From Flavobacteriaceae bacterium UBA4439 (GTDB lineage Bacteria > Bacteroidota > Bacteroidia > Flavobacteriales > Flavobacteriaceae), in contig DGPN01000042.1 in the NCBI GenBank assembly GCA_002390455.1, forward strand, positions 26,982-90,981: a stretch of DNA of 64,000 nt. The letters are read 5' to 3'. The notes under the pieces were generated by a model. The model was not told the origin of the DNA. It worked only from the letters and a program-made list of their open reading frames with translations, and searched no databases. Position 1 is the stretch's first letter, and the number at the start of each line of letters is the position of its first letter. A program made the translations under genes and the position numbers. Below, in pieces: positions 26,748 to 35,981 of this stretch.

Positions 26748-26814
26748 GGACAATTGCTTATGTATCGCAAATATAAAACGAAGCCCATACCCAAAAAAAT
26801 GAAGTTATTAAAAG

Positions 26815-28473
26815 TTATTGACCAAATCTGCGGATTCTCCAACGGAAGACCAAAGCTCCCAAAATCAACAAAATCGCCAATGGAATCAATAGCATAAGGA
26901 TTTTTAGCAAACGGGATTGCTGCTCCACTTTTTGGAAATCCAAATGGGGGAGTTCCACGCCTTTGTTCTGGAGTTGAAGCAGTTTATGATTGCCCATCAA
27001 ATGATGAACAGTCTGTTGGAGAAACACTTTGTTGAAATAAAAATTATTGGTCCATTTGTCATATCCCAGTTCTAGTGGGTTGCCTTTGTCCACTTGGTTT
27101 TCTGCAACAGCACCGCTGGAAAAAACCATGATCTGACTTTGGCCTGTTGTCCTTTTGTCCTCCAGTTTTACGGGCGTAATTCGATTGTCGAAGGCCGAAT
27201 TGAATTTTCCTTCCAGTAAAAGACCCAAGATTTGTGATTTCTGATCGAACAGGGCAGGGTTTAATTTTTCCGAAGCTTCTTTAAGGGCTATTGTTTTAGG
27301 AGTTTGTAGTGATTGTGAAAAATCAGAACTGCCGATGAGTATGGTTTTGTCCAGTGAATTGTTAAGGGTATCGATAGAAGAGGGAAAAGGGATTAACACC
27401 TTACCGGCTTGATTTCCAAATAGTTCATTTTGTCTGGGTTGAGCCAGAGAGTAATAGGGCCAAGGATAAGGGAGGTATTGAGCCTCGCGTTGGGATCCAT
27501 TGGCCAGTACTACTGGAGCACAATACATGTCTTTGACCAAGTTTTTTTGCAATCTAAAACCGTATTTAAAAAAAGCACTTTCCATATTGAGCGAACGTCC
27601 GACTGCTACGGCCGAACCTCCGGTATTGAACAAACTGTCCCGATTGACAGCCACTGGATTGATAGTCCACCACTGTTTTCCACCATGCATCAAGTATTGA
27701 TCCAATAGGTATTTTTCGGTTTCACTAAAAGCTTCTGTAGGATTGGAGATCATCAACAGGGGAAATCGCCTCAGATTTTCGAGTGTTTTTTCTGGGTCGT
27801 TTTCTAATGCTTTCAGGTCGAAAGAGGCCAACTGGTAGTAGGGTTGAAGACTGCGCATAAAATCGGCAATCTTAACTGCTTCCGAGGTGCCGTGGGAGGT
27901 TAACACTGCTAGGGTGGGTTTTTGCTTTTGGTTGATCTTAAAAAAGGCTTCGTAAAAGTGAAACTCCAATTGGGCGATGGATCGGTTGATTTTTTGTTGT
28001 TCATCATCTCCCAACACCTTTTCAAGCAATGGGATTCTCAGAGATTTGTTACCGTCGTTGATCATAGCCCAAGGGAAAACAACAGTCTGTTCAAGGGCTT
28101 GTTTTTGATCGGCTATGATGTATTCGGGAGGGAGACCAAACTGCGTCATTTCATCGATCAGTGCTTGAGTACTAACAGAACCCTCAAAAGGATCGACAAA
28201 GCTCACCACTAACTGATCGGTAAGACCTTCCATTCCACTGATCAAGGTCTTTATTTCGCGATGCAATCGCAAATAATGGGCAGGGAGTTGACCGGTCAAA
28301 AAAATATCAATTTTCAGGGGTTGCTCCAGTTCCGTTAAAAGGATTTTGGTGTTGTCGTTTAAGGTATAGCGTTGGTCTTGGGTCACATCCCAACGGTAAT
28401 CGATACCTTGAGCGATGACGATCAACAACAATGGAATGAGAAGGTTTTTCAACTCTTGTTTAATATTTTTCAC
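26815..28473 (-). CDS. gldG: Gliding motility ABC transporter auxiliary protein GldG
   Basis: A 552-aa protein starting at GTG 28473. An N-terminal membrane helix (IPLLLIVIAQGI) is followed by DVTQDQRYTLNDNTKILLTELEQPLKIDIFLTG, the diagnostic start of GldG. A large periplasmic Rossmann-like region (DUF4350/ABC-type uncharacterised) and a C-terminal helix (LIPLAILLILGALVF) ending RRFGQ complete it. With GldF and the GldA ATPase (not in view) it forms the transporter needed for gliding in Flavobacterium johnsoniae. It overlaps gldF by 4 bp. Confidence 0.9.
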   Translation of the reverse strand: MKNIKQELKNLLIPLLLIVIAQGIDYRWDVTQDQRYTLNDNTKILLTELEQPLKIDIFLTGQLPAHYLRLHREIKTLISGMEGLTDQLVVSFVDPFEGSVSTQALIDEMTQFGLPPEYIIADQKQALEQTVVFPWAMINDGNKSLRIPLLEKVLGDDEQQKINRSIAQLEFHFYEAFFKINQKQKPTLAVLTSHGTSEAVKIADFMRSLQPYYQLASFDLKALENDPEKTLENLRRFPLLMISNPTEAFSETEKYLLDQYLMHGGKQWWTINPVAVNRDSLFNTGGSAVAVGRSLNMESAFFKYGFRLQKNLVKDMYCAPVVLANGSQREAQYLPYPWPYYSLAQPRQNELFGNQAGKVLIPFPSSIDTLNNSLDKTILIGSSDFSQSLQTPKTIALKEASEKLNPALFDQKSQILGLLLEGKFNSAFDNRITPVKLEDKRTTGQSQIMVFSSGAVAENQVDKGNPLELGYDKWTNNFYFNKVFLQQTVHHLMGNHKLLQLQNKGVELPHLDFQKVEQQSRLLKILMLLIPLAILLILGALVFRWRIRRFGQ

Positions 28474-29210
28474 AGCTCTTGATTTTTGATGTTGTACAAC
28501 AGCTGTTTACTGATATAGAGAACCATATAGTTAAAACCCAAAAAATAGACGATATCTTTGAGGGTTACTACGCCTTGGCGAAGGTTGATAAAATGCTCAA
28601 AAATTCCCACAGCATTGAAAAAACGGTAAAGACCTTGATCTTTAATTAGTTCGGCGATACCTTTCCAGACATAAAATTGAAGAAAACAAAGCAACAGGGC
28701 CAACATAAAAGCCGTGGCTTGACTTTTGGTGAGTAGGGCTGAAAAAATCCCAAGGGCAACAAAACTTGCTCCCACAAAAAACAAGCCGCAATAGGCGGAG
28801 ATGGCACTGCCCCAATCTATGGGGTTGTCGCCCAGCTTTAGGGCGTCGAGGGCAAAAAAATAAACCACTGTTGGCAGCAAGACCGTCAATAACAACATCA
28901 AATTGACAATGTACTTCCCCAAAAGGATTTGCCACAGGCTCAGGGGTTTGGTCAACAATAACTCCAAAGTTCCAGTGCGTTTTTCTTCAGCAAAACTGCG
29001 CATTGACAAGGCGGGTACAAGGAGTAAAAACAACCATGGAGCAAGGACAAAAAAGGCGTTGAGGTCAGCAAATCCTGCATTGAGCAGGTTGAAGTCGGTG
29101 TCCAAAAACCACAGGAAAAGTGTGGAGAGTGTCAGGAAAAATCCCAAGCTGAGATAGCCCAAGGGAGTACTGAAAAAAACAAACCATTCTCTTTTAACCA
29201 ATGCCCACAT
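28470..29210 (-). CDS. gldF: Gliding motility ABC transporter permease GldF
   Basis: The ATG at 29210 (MWALVKREWFVFFSTPLGYL) gives 246 aa. A TTG three codons earlier would overlap the upstream gene. It is an ABC-2-type permease with six membrane segments, and the motif MRSFAEEKRTGTLELLLTKPLSLWQILLGKY after helix 2 is shared by this permease group. Its end overlaps the gldG start by 4 bp, so the pair is translationally coupled. Confidence 0.9.
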   Translation of the reverse strand: MWALVKREWFVFFSTPLGYLSLGFFLTLSTLFLWFLDTDFNLLNAGFADLNAFFVLAPWLFLLLVPALSMRSFAEEKRTGTLELLLTKPLSLWQILLGKYIVNLMLLLTVLLPTVVYFFALDALKLGDNPIDWGSAISAYCGLFFVGASFVALGIFSALLTKSQATAFMLALLLCFLQFYVWKGIAELIKDQGLYRFFNAVGIFEHFINLRQGVVTLKDIVYFLGFNYMVLYISKQLLYNIKNQEL

Positions 29211-29211
29211 A

Positions 29212-30042
29212 TTATTCAAATTTAACGGTTATGGATTCTCTGTATTCCAATCCAAAGAGAGACTGAGCGCCCCCCACGGTTTGGGTGTTGCTTTTGTAGA
29301 TGGCCAATTCGAGGTGATTGGCATCGTTGAAAAGTGCGATTTTTTTCCCGTCCTCATCTCTCTTTTCTTTGGGAATGGAGAAGTCGATGGCATCACTGTA
29401 GGTTTCGAACACTTTTCTGAATTTAACATTTCTGGCAAAAATGGTAAAAGCTCTGGATTTTCCTACTTCGTTGAAAATTTTTCGGGTGATGTTGGTGATA
29501 ACATTGCCATAATTGTCAACATAAATTACCGCTCCTAAGATTTGATCTCCCTGAGGGTTTATGACCGGTCTCAGTTCTTTGATTTCTTTGATATGTTCTA
29601 CGGGTTTACCCACTACCTCTAAAGTCCCTTTTCGTGAGATATGGGCAGCTACCCATACGAAAGCTTCCAGCACTGGGAAGGAGGTTGGCATTTTGTCATG
29701 GATGTTGATCGAGACCATTTTGTCAGATTTTAGATCTCCTTTAATCATAGCAAAAATACCATTGTCTGCTCCAATAAAATAATGACCGTCAAAATACATG
29801 GCCAAGTGTTGGTTTTCTGGTGTCTTTTCAGACTCGACCCCAATGATATGAATACTTCCTTTTGGGAAAGTTTTGTATGCGTTTTTGAGTACATAAGCTG
29901 CCTCGGTGGGGTTGTAGGGTGCTATTTTATGGCTGATGTCCACAATTTGTGGTTGTTCCACTGTACTGAGTATGGCTCCTTTGACTGCTGCCACAGCGTA
30001 ATCTTTATTTCCAAAATCGGTCATTAAAGTTACTATCGGCAT
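29212..30042 (-). CDS. S-adenosylmethionine hydroxide adenosyltransferase (DUF62 family)
   Basis: The ATG at 30042 (MPIVTLMTDFGNKDYAVAAVKG) gives 276 aa. The longer in-frame start upstream is rejected because the family always opens with ITLxTDFG. Motifs: IVDISHKIAPYNPTEAAYVL, GVHIIGVES-type VESEK, FIGADNGIFA, and C-terminal YVDNYGNVITNI. The family hydrolyses SAM to adenosine and methionine using activated water, and is related to fluorinase and chlorinase. One base separates it from gldF, making a three-gene leftward unit. Confidence 0.9.
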   Translation of the reverse strand: MPIVTLMTDFGNKDYAVAAVKGAILSTVEQPQIVDISHKIAPYNPTEAAYVLKNAYKTFPKGSIHIIGVESEKTPENQHLAMYFDGHYFIGADNGIFAMIKGDLKSDKMVSINIHDKMPTSFPVLEAFVWVAAHISRKGTLEVVGKPVEHIKEIKELRPVINPQGDQILGAVIYVDNYGNVITNITRKIFNEVGKSRAFTIFARNVKFRKVFETYSDAIDFSIPKEKRDEDGKKIALFNDANHLELAIYKSNTQTVGGAQSLFGLEYRESITVKFE

Positions 30043-30123
30043 AGGAGTATAGTGGATAAAATTATTTAAATTTGAATGATAAGCTTGCAGTAGCAAAATT
30101 AATTTTTTTTAACTGACTATCCT

Positions 30124-31077
30124 TTGAACGAAATAAAAATTGAACTTTCTGAAGTCAATCCACAGGAATTTTTCGGACAGCAAAACATTAATATTGAAAA
30201 ATTAAGGTATTATTATCCCAAGCTAAAGATTGTAGCCAGAGGAATTACCCTTAAAGCTTTTGGAGAAGAATCCATCTTGGAGGAATTCGAAAAGCGTGTG
30301 GATATGTTGATTTCTCATTTTGGAAAATACAACCATCTCAACGAAGAAACCATAGAACGGATCATAACAGGTGATGGGCCTGCCGATTTTGAACCCAGTT
30401 CGGATCGAGATAATTTTATATTGCACGGTGTGGGGGGAAAGATCATCAAATCCCAGAGTGTCAATCAGCAGCGACTTGTTGAAACTTCCAAAAAAAATGA
30501 CATGATCTTTGCCATCGGCCCTGCAGGAACGGGTAAAACCTATACTGGTGTCGCCTTGGCGGTCAAAGCCCTTAAAGAAAAACAAGTCAAGCGGATCATC
30601 CTCACCCGACCGGCGGTGGAGGCAGGGGAGAACCTCGGTTTCCTTCCTGGCGATTTAAAGGAAAAGTTGGATCCCTATATGCAGCCGCTTTATGACGCCC
30701 TGCGGGACATGATCCCCCAGGAAAAACTCAATAGTCATATCGAAAACGGAACGATTCAAATTGCGCCTTTGGCCTTTATGAGGGGGCGAACTTTGGACAA
30801 TGCCTTTGTGATTTTGGATGAAGCCCAAAACACCACCCACGCCCAAATGAAAATGTTTTTGACCCGTATGGGTCGTAACGCTAAATTTATGGTTACGGGC
30901 GATCCTGGTCAGATCGATTTGCCGCGAAGGGTAATCTCAGGACTCAAAGAAGCCCTTTTGATCCTTAAAGAAACCGAGGGCATTGGTATCATTACTTTGG
31001 ACGAAAAAGACGTGATTCGTCATTCTTTGGTCAAAAAAGTCATTGATGCTTACAAACGCATTGAACACCATAATTGA
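30124..31077 (+). CDS. phoH: PhoH-like ATPase
   Basis: A 317-aa protein. The start codon is TTG at 30124, chosen because MNEIKIELSEVNPQEFFG is the normal N-terminus of flavobacterial PhoH-like proteins and no ATG is near. A KH-like N-terminal part (~1-110) is followed by a P-loop ATPase with Walker A GPAGTGKTYTGVALA, RPAVEAGENLGFLPGDLKEKLDPYMQPLYD, Walker B VILDEAQNTT and TGDPGQIDLP. This family is often linked to RNA metabolism, but its precise role is unsettled. Overlaps or nearly touches purC. Confidence 0.92.
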   Translation: MNEIKIELSEVNPQEFFGQQNINIEKLRYYYPKLKIVARGITLKAFGEESILEEFEKRVDMLISHFGKYNHLNEETIERIITGDGPADFEPSSDRDNFILHGVGGKIIKSQSVNQQRLVETSKKNDMIFAIGPAGTGKTYTGVALAVKALKEKQVKRIILTRPAVEAGENLGFLPGDLKEKLDPYMQPLYDALRDMIPQEKLNSHIENGTIQIAPLAFMRGRTLDNAFVILDEAQNTTHAQMKMFLTRMGRNAKFMVTGDPGQIDLPRRVISGLKEALLILKETEGIGIITLDEKDVIRHSLVKKVIDAYKRIEHHN

Positions 31078-31082
31078 AGCTC

Positions 31083-32036
31083 TTGACAAATACACTTACC
31101 CATTGTGATTTTCATTTTCCTGGCCAATTGTCACACTACCACGGTAAAGTCAGGGAGGTTTACGAATTGGAAAACGACCTATTGGTCATGGTGGCCTCCG
31201 ATCGCCTTTCCGCCTTTGATGTGGTCATGCCTAAAGGAATTCCCTACAAAGGGCAAATCCTCAACCAAATTGCTACCCAAATGATGGCCGCCACGGAGGA
31301 CATTGTTCCCAACTGGCTCACCGCCACACCCGATCCCAACGTGGCCATCGGCCAACGCTGTTCGCCTTTTAAAGTTGAGATGGTCATCAGGGGCTATCTT
31401 TCTGGTCATGCAGCCAGAGAATACAAAGTTGGAAAAAGAACACTCTGTGGTGTAGAAATGCACAATGGCATGATCGAAAACGATGCTTTTCCCACTCCCA
31501 TCATCACTCCAGCCACCAAAGCCGAAGAAGGTCACGATGAAGACATTTCCCGAGAAGCCATTGTGGATCAGGGGATAGTCAGTGAAGCCGACTACCTCCA
31601 GCTGGAGCAATATACCCGAGCGCTGTTCCAAAGGGGAACGGAGATCGCCCAAAGTAGGGGTTTGCTTTTGGTGGATACTAAATACGAATTCGGAAAAAAT
31701 GCCCAGGGGGAAATTGTTTTGATTGATGAAATTCATACGCCCGACTCCTCACGCTATTTCTACGCCGAGGGCTATACCGAACGCCAATCAAATGGAGAAG
31801 CGCAAAAACAACTGTCCAAGGAGTTTGTAAGACAGTGGTTGATTTCCAATGGCTTTCAGGGACTGGAAGGGCAGGAGGTACCTCCCATGTCCGATGCCTA
31901 TATCACTTCTGTCTCCGAACGATATATTGAGTTGTATGAAAACATTACTGGCAAAAGCTTTGTTAAAGCCGATACGACTCATATCAACCAAAGGATTGAA
32001 GAAAATGTGTTAAGCTACTTGGAGGGGAATGTTTAG
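31083..32036 (+). CDS. purC: Phosphoribosylaminoimidazole-succinocarboxamide synthase
   Basis: Makes SAICAR from CAIR and aspartate in purine synthesis. The protein is about 317 aa. Starts are TTG only: 31083 (MTNTLTHCDFHFPG) fits the family, with 31074 as an alternative that would overlap the phoH stop by 4 bp. Motifs: YHGKVREVYEL, ASDRLSAFDVVMPKGIPYKG, EMVIRGYLSGHAAREYK, TKAEEGHDEDIS, LVDTKYEFGK and DEIHTPDSSRYF. The long form matches the Bacteroidota type. A decayed copy of its 3' end lies beyond the next gene (34021-34187). Confidence 0.95.
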   Translation: MTNTLTHCDFHFPGQLSHYHGKVREVYELENDLLVMVASDRLSAFDVVMPKGIPYKGQILNQIATQMMAATEDIVPNWLTATPDPNVAIGQRCSPFKVEMVIRGYLSGHAAREYKVGKRTLCGVEMHNGMIENDAFPTPIITPATKAEEGHDEDISREAIVDQGIVSEADYLQLEQYTRALFQRGTEIAQSRGLLLVDTKYEFGKNAQGEIVLIDEIHTPDSSRYFYAEGYTERQSNGEAQKQLSKEFVRQWLISNGFQGLEGQEVPPMSDAYITSVSERYIELYENITGKSFVKADTTHINQRIEENVLSYLEGNV

Positions 32037-32109
32037 AGTTTCTGCTCCTGTTGTTTTTTGCCATTCACATCCTCTCCAGACTTCTCTTTCCAAAATGCAA
32101 TAGGTGTTT

Positions 32110-33963
32110 TTATTCCATTTCAATGGAAAGTGCTAACCAAGCATTGGTTCGCTCTTCTAAGGCTTCTTCAGTAGATTTTAATTCGATGGAGAGGGTTTTG
32201 ATTTCCTCAGGGGAAAGCGCCTCACTCGAAAACTTGTTTTGTATTGTTTCTTTTTGGGCTTCAAATTTTGCGATTTCGGTTTCTAGCTTTTTGAGTGCCC
32301 GTTGGTTTTCGTAAGAGGGTTTGTTTTCTTCCTTATTTTTCCAGTCGGATTTTGGTTTTTTTTCGGGGGGGTCGGAAGCCATTGAGGGATCCTCATAGAC
32401 CCTGAAATCAGAATAATTCCCAGGAAAATCTTCTATTTCACCGGCGCCCCGAAATACAAAGAGATGGTCCACGATTTTGTCCATAAAATACCGGTCGTGG
32501 GAGACGACAAGCAGACAACCTGGAAAGTCCATGAGAAAACTCTCCAATACATTGAGGGTGACAATATCCAAATCGTTGGTGGGTTCATCCAGAATCAGAA
32601 AATTGGGATTTTGTATGAGAATACTACACAAATACAAGCGTTTGCGCTCCCCTCCACTGAGTTTTTCTACAAAATCGTATTGCTTTTTTCGATCGAACAA
32701 AAATCGCTCCAACAGCTGTTGTGCAGAAATTTTCCGTCCTTTTTTAAGAGGGATATATTCCCCGTATTCTTGGATGACTTCAATTACCTTTTGACCTGGT
32801 TTTACCGCAATCCCGTCTTGGGTGTAATAACCAAACTTGAGGGTTTCACCTCGTACAATTTTACCAGCATCTGGTTGCTGTTGATTGGTCAGTAGTTTGA
32901 GGAAGGTGGATTTGCCAGTACCGTTATTCCCTATAATCCCAATACGGTCGTTGCGTTGAAAATTATAGTCAAAAGCCTTAAGGATCACCTTATCCTCAAA
33001 GGCTTTGGATACTTTGTGCATTTCGATCATTTTAGAACCTAATCGCTCCATATTGATTTCCAGTTCCACTTCTTGGTCATTTCTAAGCTGCTGTGCTTTT
33101 TCTTTAATGGCATTGAAATCGTCTATACGTGATTTGGATTTGGTCGTTCTCGCTTTGGGTTGCTTGCGCATCCATTCTAGTTCCTTGGAAAAGTGCCGCT
33201 TGGTTTTGTGAGCCTCGGTTTCATTTTGTTCAATCCGCGCTGCACGCTTTTCGAGGTAGTAGGAATAACTTCCTTTATAGGTGTATAAGTTACCTTCGTC
33301 TAACTCTATGATCTCATTACACACCCGCTCCAGAAAATACCGGTCGTGGGTAACCATCAACAAGGTTATTTTTTCTTTGATAAAATAGGCCTCCATCCAT
33401 TCGATCATTTCTAAATCCAGATGATTGGTCGGTTCGTCTAGGATTAGTAAATCGGGCTTTTGTAGCAGGGCACTACAGAGTGCCAAACGCTTTTTTTGTC
33501 CCCCAGACAAGGATCCCACTTTTAGTGTCAAGTCATCCAGTTTAAGCTTGCTTAAAAGCTGTTTGTATTCGGTTTCAAAATCCCATGCCCCGTGTTGTTC
33601 CATCGCATCAAAGGCCTCTTGGTATTTTTCTTCATCCTCTGGGTTCAATAATGCTTTTTCATAGGTAGCGATTACCTCTAAAGTTTTGTTGCCCGAAGCC
33701 AGAATGATTTCCTCTACGGTTTTTTTTGGGTCTAAAATTGGCTCTTGCTGAAGGAAGGACACTTGGATGCCCTTTCGGAAATTGACCAATCCGGCATCAG
33801 GGGTTTCCTGTCCAGCGATAATCTTTAAGATGGTTGTTTTTCCACTTCCGTTTTTAGCGATCAGTGCTATTTTTTGCCCTTTACTGATCCCAAAAGAGAG
33901 GGGTTCAAAAATAACATGCTCCCCATAGGCCTTTGAAATGCCCTCTACCGAAAGTAGATTCAT
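32110..33963 (-). CDS. ABC-F family ATPase (Uup-like)
   Basis: A 617-aa soluble protein with two ABC domains and no membrane segments: Walker A GKNGSGKTTILKI and GNNGTGKSTFLKL, signatures LSGGQKKRLALC and LSGGERKRLYLC, Walker B LLILDEPTNHLDL and LILDEPTNDLDI. The charged linker between the domains is the P-site tRNA interaction motif region. A C-terminal coiled coil (about 530-615, KKLETEIAKFEAQKETI) resembles Uup. ABC-F proteins act on ribosomes, or on branched DNA in the case of Uup. It lies in opposite orientation between purC and a purC remnant. Confidence 0.92.
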   Translation of the reverse strand: MNLLSVEGISKAYGEHVIFEPLSFGISKGQKIALIAKNGSGKTTILKIIAGQETPDAGLVNFRKGIQVSFLQQEPILDPKKTVEEIILASGNKTLEVIATYEKALLNPEDEEKYQEAFDAMEQHGAWDFETEYKQLLSKLKLDDLTLKVGSLSGGQKKRLALCSALLQKPDLLILDEPTNHLDLEMIEWMEAYFIKEKITLLMVTHDRYFLERVCNEIIELDEGNLYTYKGSYSYYLEKRAARIEQNETEAHKTKRHFSKELEWMRKQPKARTTKSKSRIDDFNAIKEKAQQLRNDQEVELEINMERLGSKMIEMHKVSKAFEDKVILKAFDYNFQRNDRIGIIGNNGTGKSTFLKLLTNQQQPDAGKIVRGETLKFGYYTQDGIAVKPGQKVIEVIQEYGEYIPLKKGRKISAQQLLERFLFDRKKQYDFVEKLSGGERKRLYLCSILIQNPNFLILDEPTNDLDIVTLNVLESFLMDFPGCLLVVSHDRYFMDKIVDHLFVFRGAGEIEDFPGNYSDFRVYEDPSMASDPPEKKPKSDWKNKEENKPSYENQRALKKLETEIAKFEAQKETIQNKFSSEALSPEEIKTLSIELKSTEEALEERTNAWLALSIEME

Positions 33964-34020
33964 CCTTTTTAATTTTTCCTAAAATTACGGATTCAATTCC
34001 AACTGGAGGGGGATAGCCAG

Positions 34021-34187
34021 AGGAGAAGCGAAAACAACTTCCCAAGGAGTTTATCCGACAGTGTTTGATCTCCAATGGTGGAAGGGCAGGAGGCAACCCG
34101 TGTCTGAAGCTTATATCACTTCTGTCTCCTAACGATATATTGAGTTGTATGTAAATATATCTGGCTAAAGCTTTGTTAAAAAGCTAT
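34021..34187 (+). pseudogene. Decayed duplicate of the purC 3' end
   Basis: By eye this stretch aligns with purC bases about 31794-31969 along its whole length. Shared runs include GGAGAAGCG, CAAGGAGTTT, GGAAGGGCAGGAGG, ATATCACTTCTGTCTCC, AACGATATATTGAGTTGTATG and AAAGCTTTGTTAAA. It carries an 11-nt deletion, smaller indels and at least one substitution making a stop (TCC GAA to TCC TAA). It is in the same orientation as purC and lies just upstream (on the minus strand) of the ABC-F gene. Homology may extend weakly left to about 34005. No function is expected. Confidence 0.85.
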
Positions 34188-34197
34188 GGAATTTCGC

Positions 34198-35394
34198 TCA
34201 TTCTTTGATTTTAGCCAAAGTTCTATTGTAATAATCTATTAGAGACGTATAGTGGTCTTTGCCCTCCAGAGGGACATAGCTAACGTTCCCTCCATTGTCG
34301 CTGAGGGCTTCTGCAGTACTAATCGAGTTAAGGGGAAAAACATAATCGTCTTCGGTACCGTGATATAAAAAAACAGGGGCTTTGGGAGTCCAATTCAGCA
34401 GGTCGTTGTCTGTCAAAGCATTGATAAAAGCAATATCACTTCCATTGATTATCTCCGACACCCAAGATTCTTTAAAGAGTTTCGAGGGATTGGTATCGAG
34501 TTTTCCTTCTTGGATCAGTTGATTTTCAATAGTAGCAGCGTTAATTTTTTCCAGTCCCTCCATATTTTGGGCATAGGGTTCGTTAAGATAATCACTCCAA
34601 GGTCTTTGTAGACTGCTGTATATTTGGTTGTAGGTATGGAGTACCCATAAGTAGCTGGCGATAAACTCCGCGGGTTTGTCCATTTCGAGAATGGTTTTAG
34701 TAAAGGCGGTTTTGTTGTAGGCTCCTGCACCTGGCAGGGAAAGTGTAATTTGATTTTCGCCGGATGCTTCTATTTGTTGCTGCAAGGCTAAGGTGGCATA
34801 ACCCCCTTCGGAGTAGCCCATCAAATAAAGTTGGTCGTTTTTTTGAATTTTCTGTACTTCCAAAAACTCCTCGACGGCTTTGAGCATGTCATGACTGGCA
34901 GTGGCGAGTGATTTTCTGTGTTCGTAGGGGTGGGGCAGGTCGGAGGATGCGCCATATCCCAGATAATCGGGCATGGAAACAATCATACCAGTAGCGGCAA
35001 ATATCGCCATCATCCCCGTTTCATTCAATCCAAAGTTGGTGATGTTGGAGGGGGCACTGCTTTCTTCAGTGATGGTTCCGTGCTGATAGGAGACCATTGG
35101 CAGGGACTGATCCAAGCGGGGAAACATTACCGCACCAGAAGCGATGGTTTCTTTTCCATCGACTGTTTTTGTTTTATAAACGATTTTGTGGACTTCAATG
35201 TCATGGATTATCCGTTCTTCGATGGACTGTGAGATTAAGCCCGAAAAACTACCAGTAATTGTTTTAGAGTGTTTTTGTAACAACTGCGAAGAAACAAGAT
35301 AATCATAAGTGATTGCGGTTTCTTCAACTTTTGTCGCGTTTTTTGAACATTGGATAAAAAGGAGTAATGCAAAAATTAAGGTTGTTTTATTCAA
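34198..35394 (-). CDS. Alpha/beta hydrolase lipoprotein, secretory-lipase-like
   Basis: A 398-aa protein starting at TTG 35394. The lipoprotein signal is MNKTTLIFALLLFIQC. The body is an alpha/beta hydrolase: SYQHGTITE, DYLGYGASSDLPHPYEHR, the nucleophile Ser in GYSEGGYATLALQQ, FLYHGTEDDYVFPLNS (acid residue) and GKDHYTSLI (catalytic His). The oxyanion and lid pattern resemble secretory lipases and prolyl-aminopeptidase-like esterases. The substrate is unknown. It stands alone, with a 188-bp spacer to the next gene. Confidence 0.85.
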   Translation of the reverse strand: MNKTTLIFALLLFIQCSKNATKVEETAITYDYLVSSQLLQKHSKTITGSFSGLISQSIEERIIHDIEVHKIVYKTKTVDGKETIASGAVMFPRLDQSLPMVSYQHGTITEESSAPSNITNFGLNETGMMAIFAATGMIVSMPDYLGYGASSDLPHPYEHRKSLATASHDMLKAVEEFLEVQKIQKNDQLYLMGYSEGGYATLALQQQIEASGENQITLSLPGAGAYNKTAFTKTILEMDKPAEFIASYLWVLHTYNQIYSSLQRPWSDYLNEPYAQNMEGLEKINAATIENQLIQEGKLDTNPSKLFKESWVSEIINGSDIAFINALTDNDLLNWTPKAPVFLYHGTEDDYVFPLNSISTAEALSDNGGNVSYVPLEGKDHYTSLIDYYNRTLAKIKE

Positions 35395-35582
35395 TGGAGC
35401 TGGATTTATGGTTGCTTCTATTATTTAGCAAATTATAAAATTCACCATTAAAATGAGAAGTTTTGGTTATTAGATTTACGCCCATTTTAAATAATGAAGG
35501 AGGGTGTATTGCCAATCGGTTATGGCTAAGTTGACTCGTACAGCAGTTCATTTTAGGAGATTGTAATATCTTTTAGATAAAA

Positions 35583-35981
35583 ATGAAACGCAAATTCCGT
35601 ATGTGGGGGTTTTTGTTGTTGCCCCTGTCCTTGATATTATTTTTTCTCACCGCCGCCATCGGTTGGGGGTATGCCATGGTCGTTATACCGTTTAAAAGGA
35701 GCCAGGGCTCTATTCTATGGCGTTGGCACCACTATTGGTTGCGTTTGGCTGTATCTATCGACCAGTTGGGCAATGTGTTGTTGCAGTATTTGCTGAATGA
35801 CCTATTGCTTTGCTCACGATCCACTAACCGCTTTGGGCACGAAGATGAAACTATTTCTAGTGTTTTGGGGAAAAACCAAAAAAACAACAGCCTGAGCGGT
35901 GTAGGAAAATTCCTCTCCCGTTTTTTGGATTTGTTGGATCCCAATCATGTGTTGAATTCCATCGAACATCCTCAGGACTAG
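35583..35981 (+). CDS. Small membrane protein of phage-like family
   Basis: A 132-aa protein with one or two N-terminal membrane segments (FLLLPLSLILFFLTAAIGWGYAMVV). The C-terminal half has an ordered motif set, IDQLGNVLL, then GHEDETISSVLGK, then LDLLDPNHVLNSIE. From memory these recall small proteins often found in prophage or accessory regions of other bacteria (DQ..N.LLGG..DET.SS..., LD..DP.H...SIE). Function unknown. It converges with the next gene, sharing the palindromic stop CTAG. Confidence 0.6.
   Translation: MKRKFRMWGFLLLPLSLILFFLTAAIGWGYAMVVIPFKRSQGSILWRWHHYWLRLAVSIDQLGNVLLQYLLNDLLLCSRSTNRFGHEDETISSVLGKNQKNNSLSGVGKFLSRFLDLLDPNHVLNSIEHPQD

Noticed and set aside
31179..31736. Long leftward open frame inside purC
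   Set aside because: It lies antisense to a clearly identified enzyme gene, has no recognisable motif and is a codon-usage shadow.
33905..34096. Leftward 63-residue frame overlapping the ABC-F start and the purC remnant
   Set aside because: It has no start context or motif, and the DNA is explained by the ABC-F 5' end and a decayed purC fragment.
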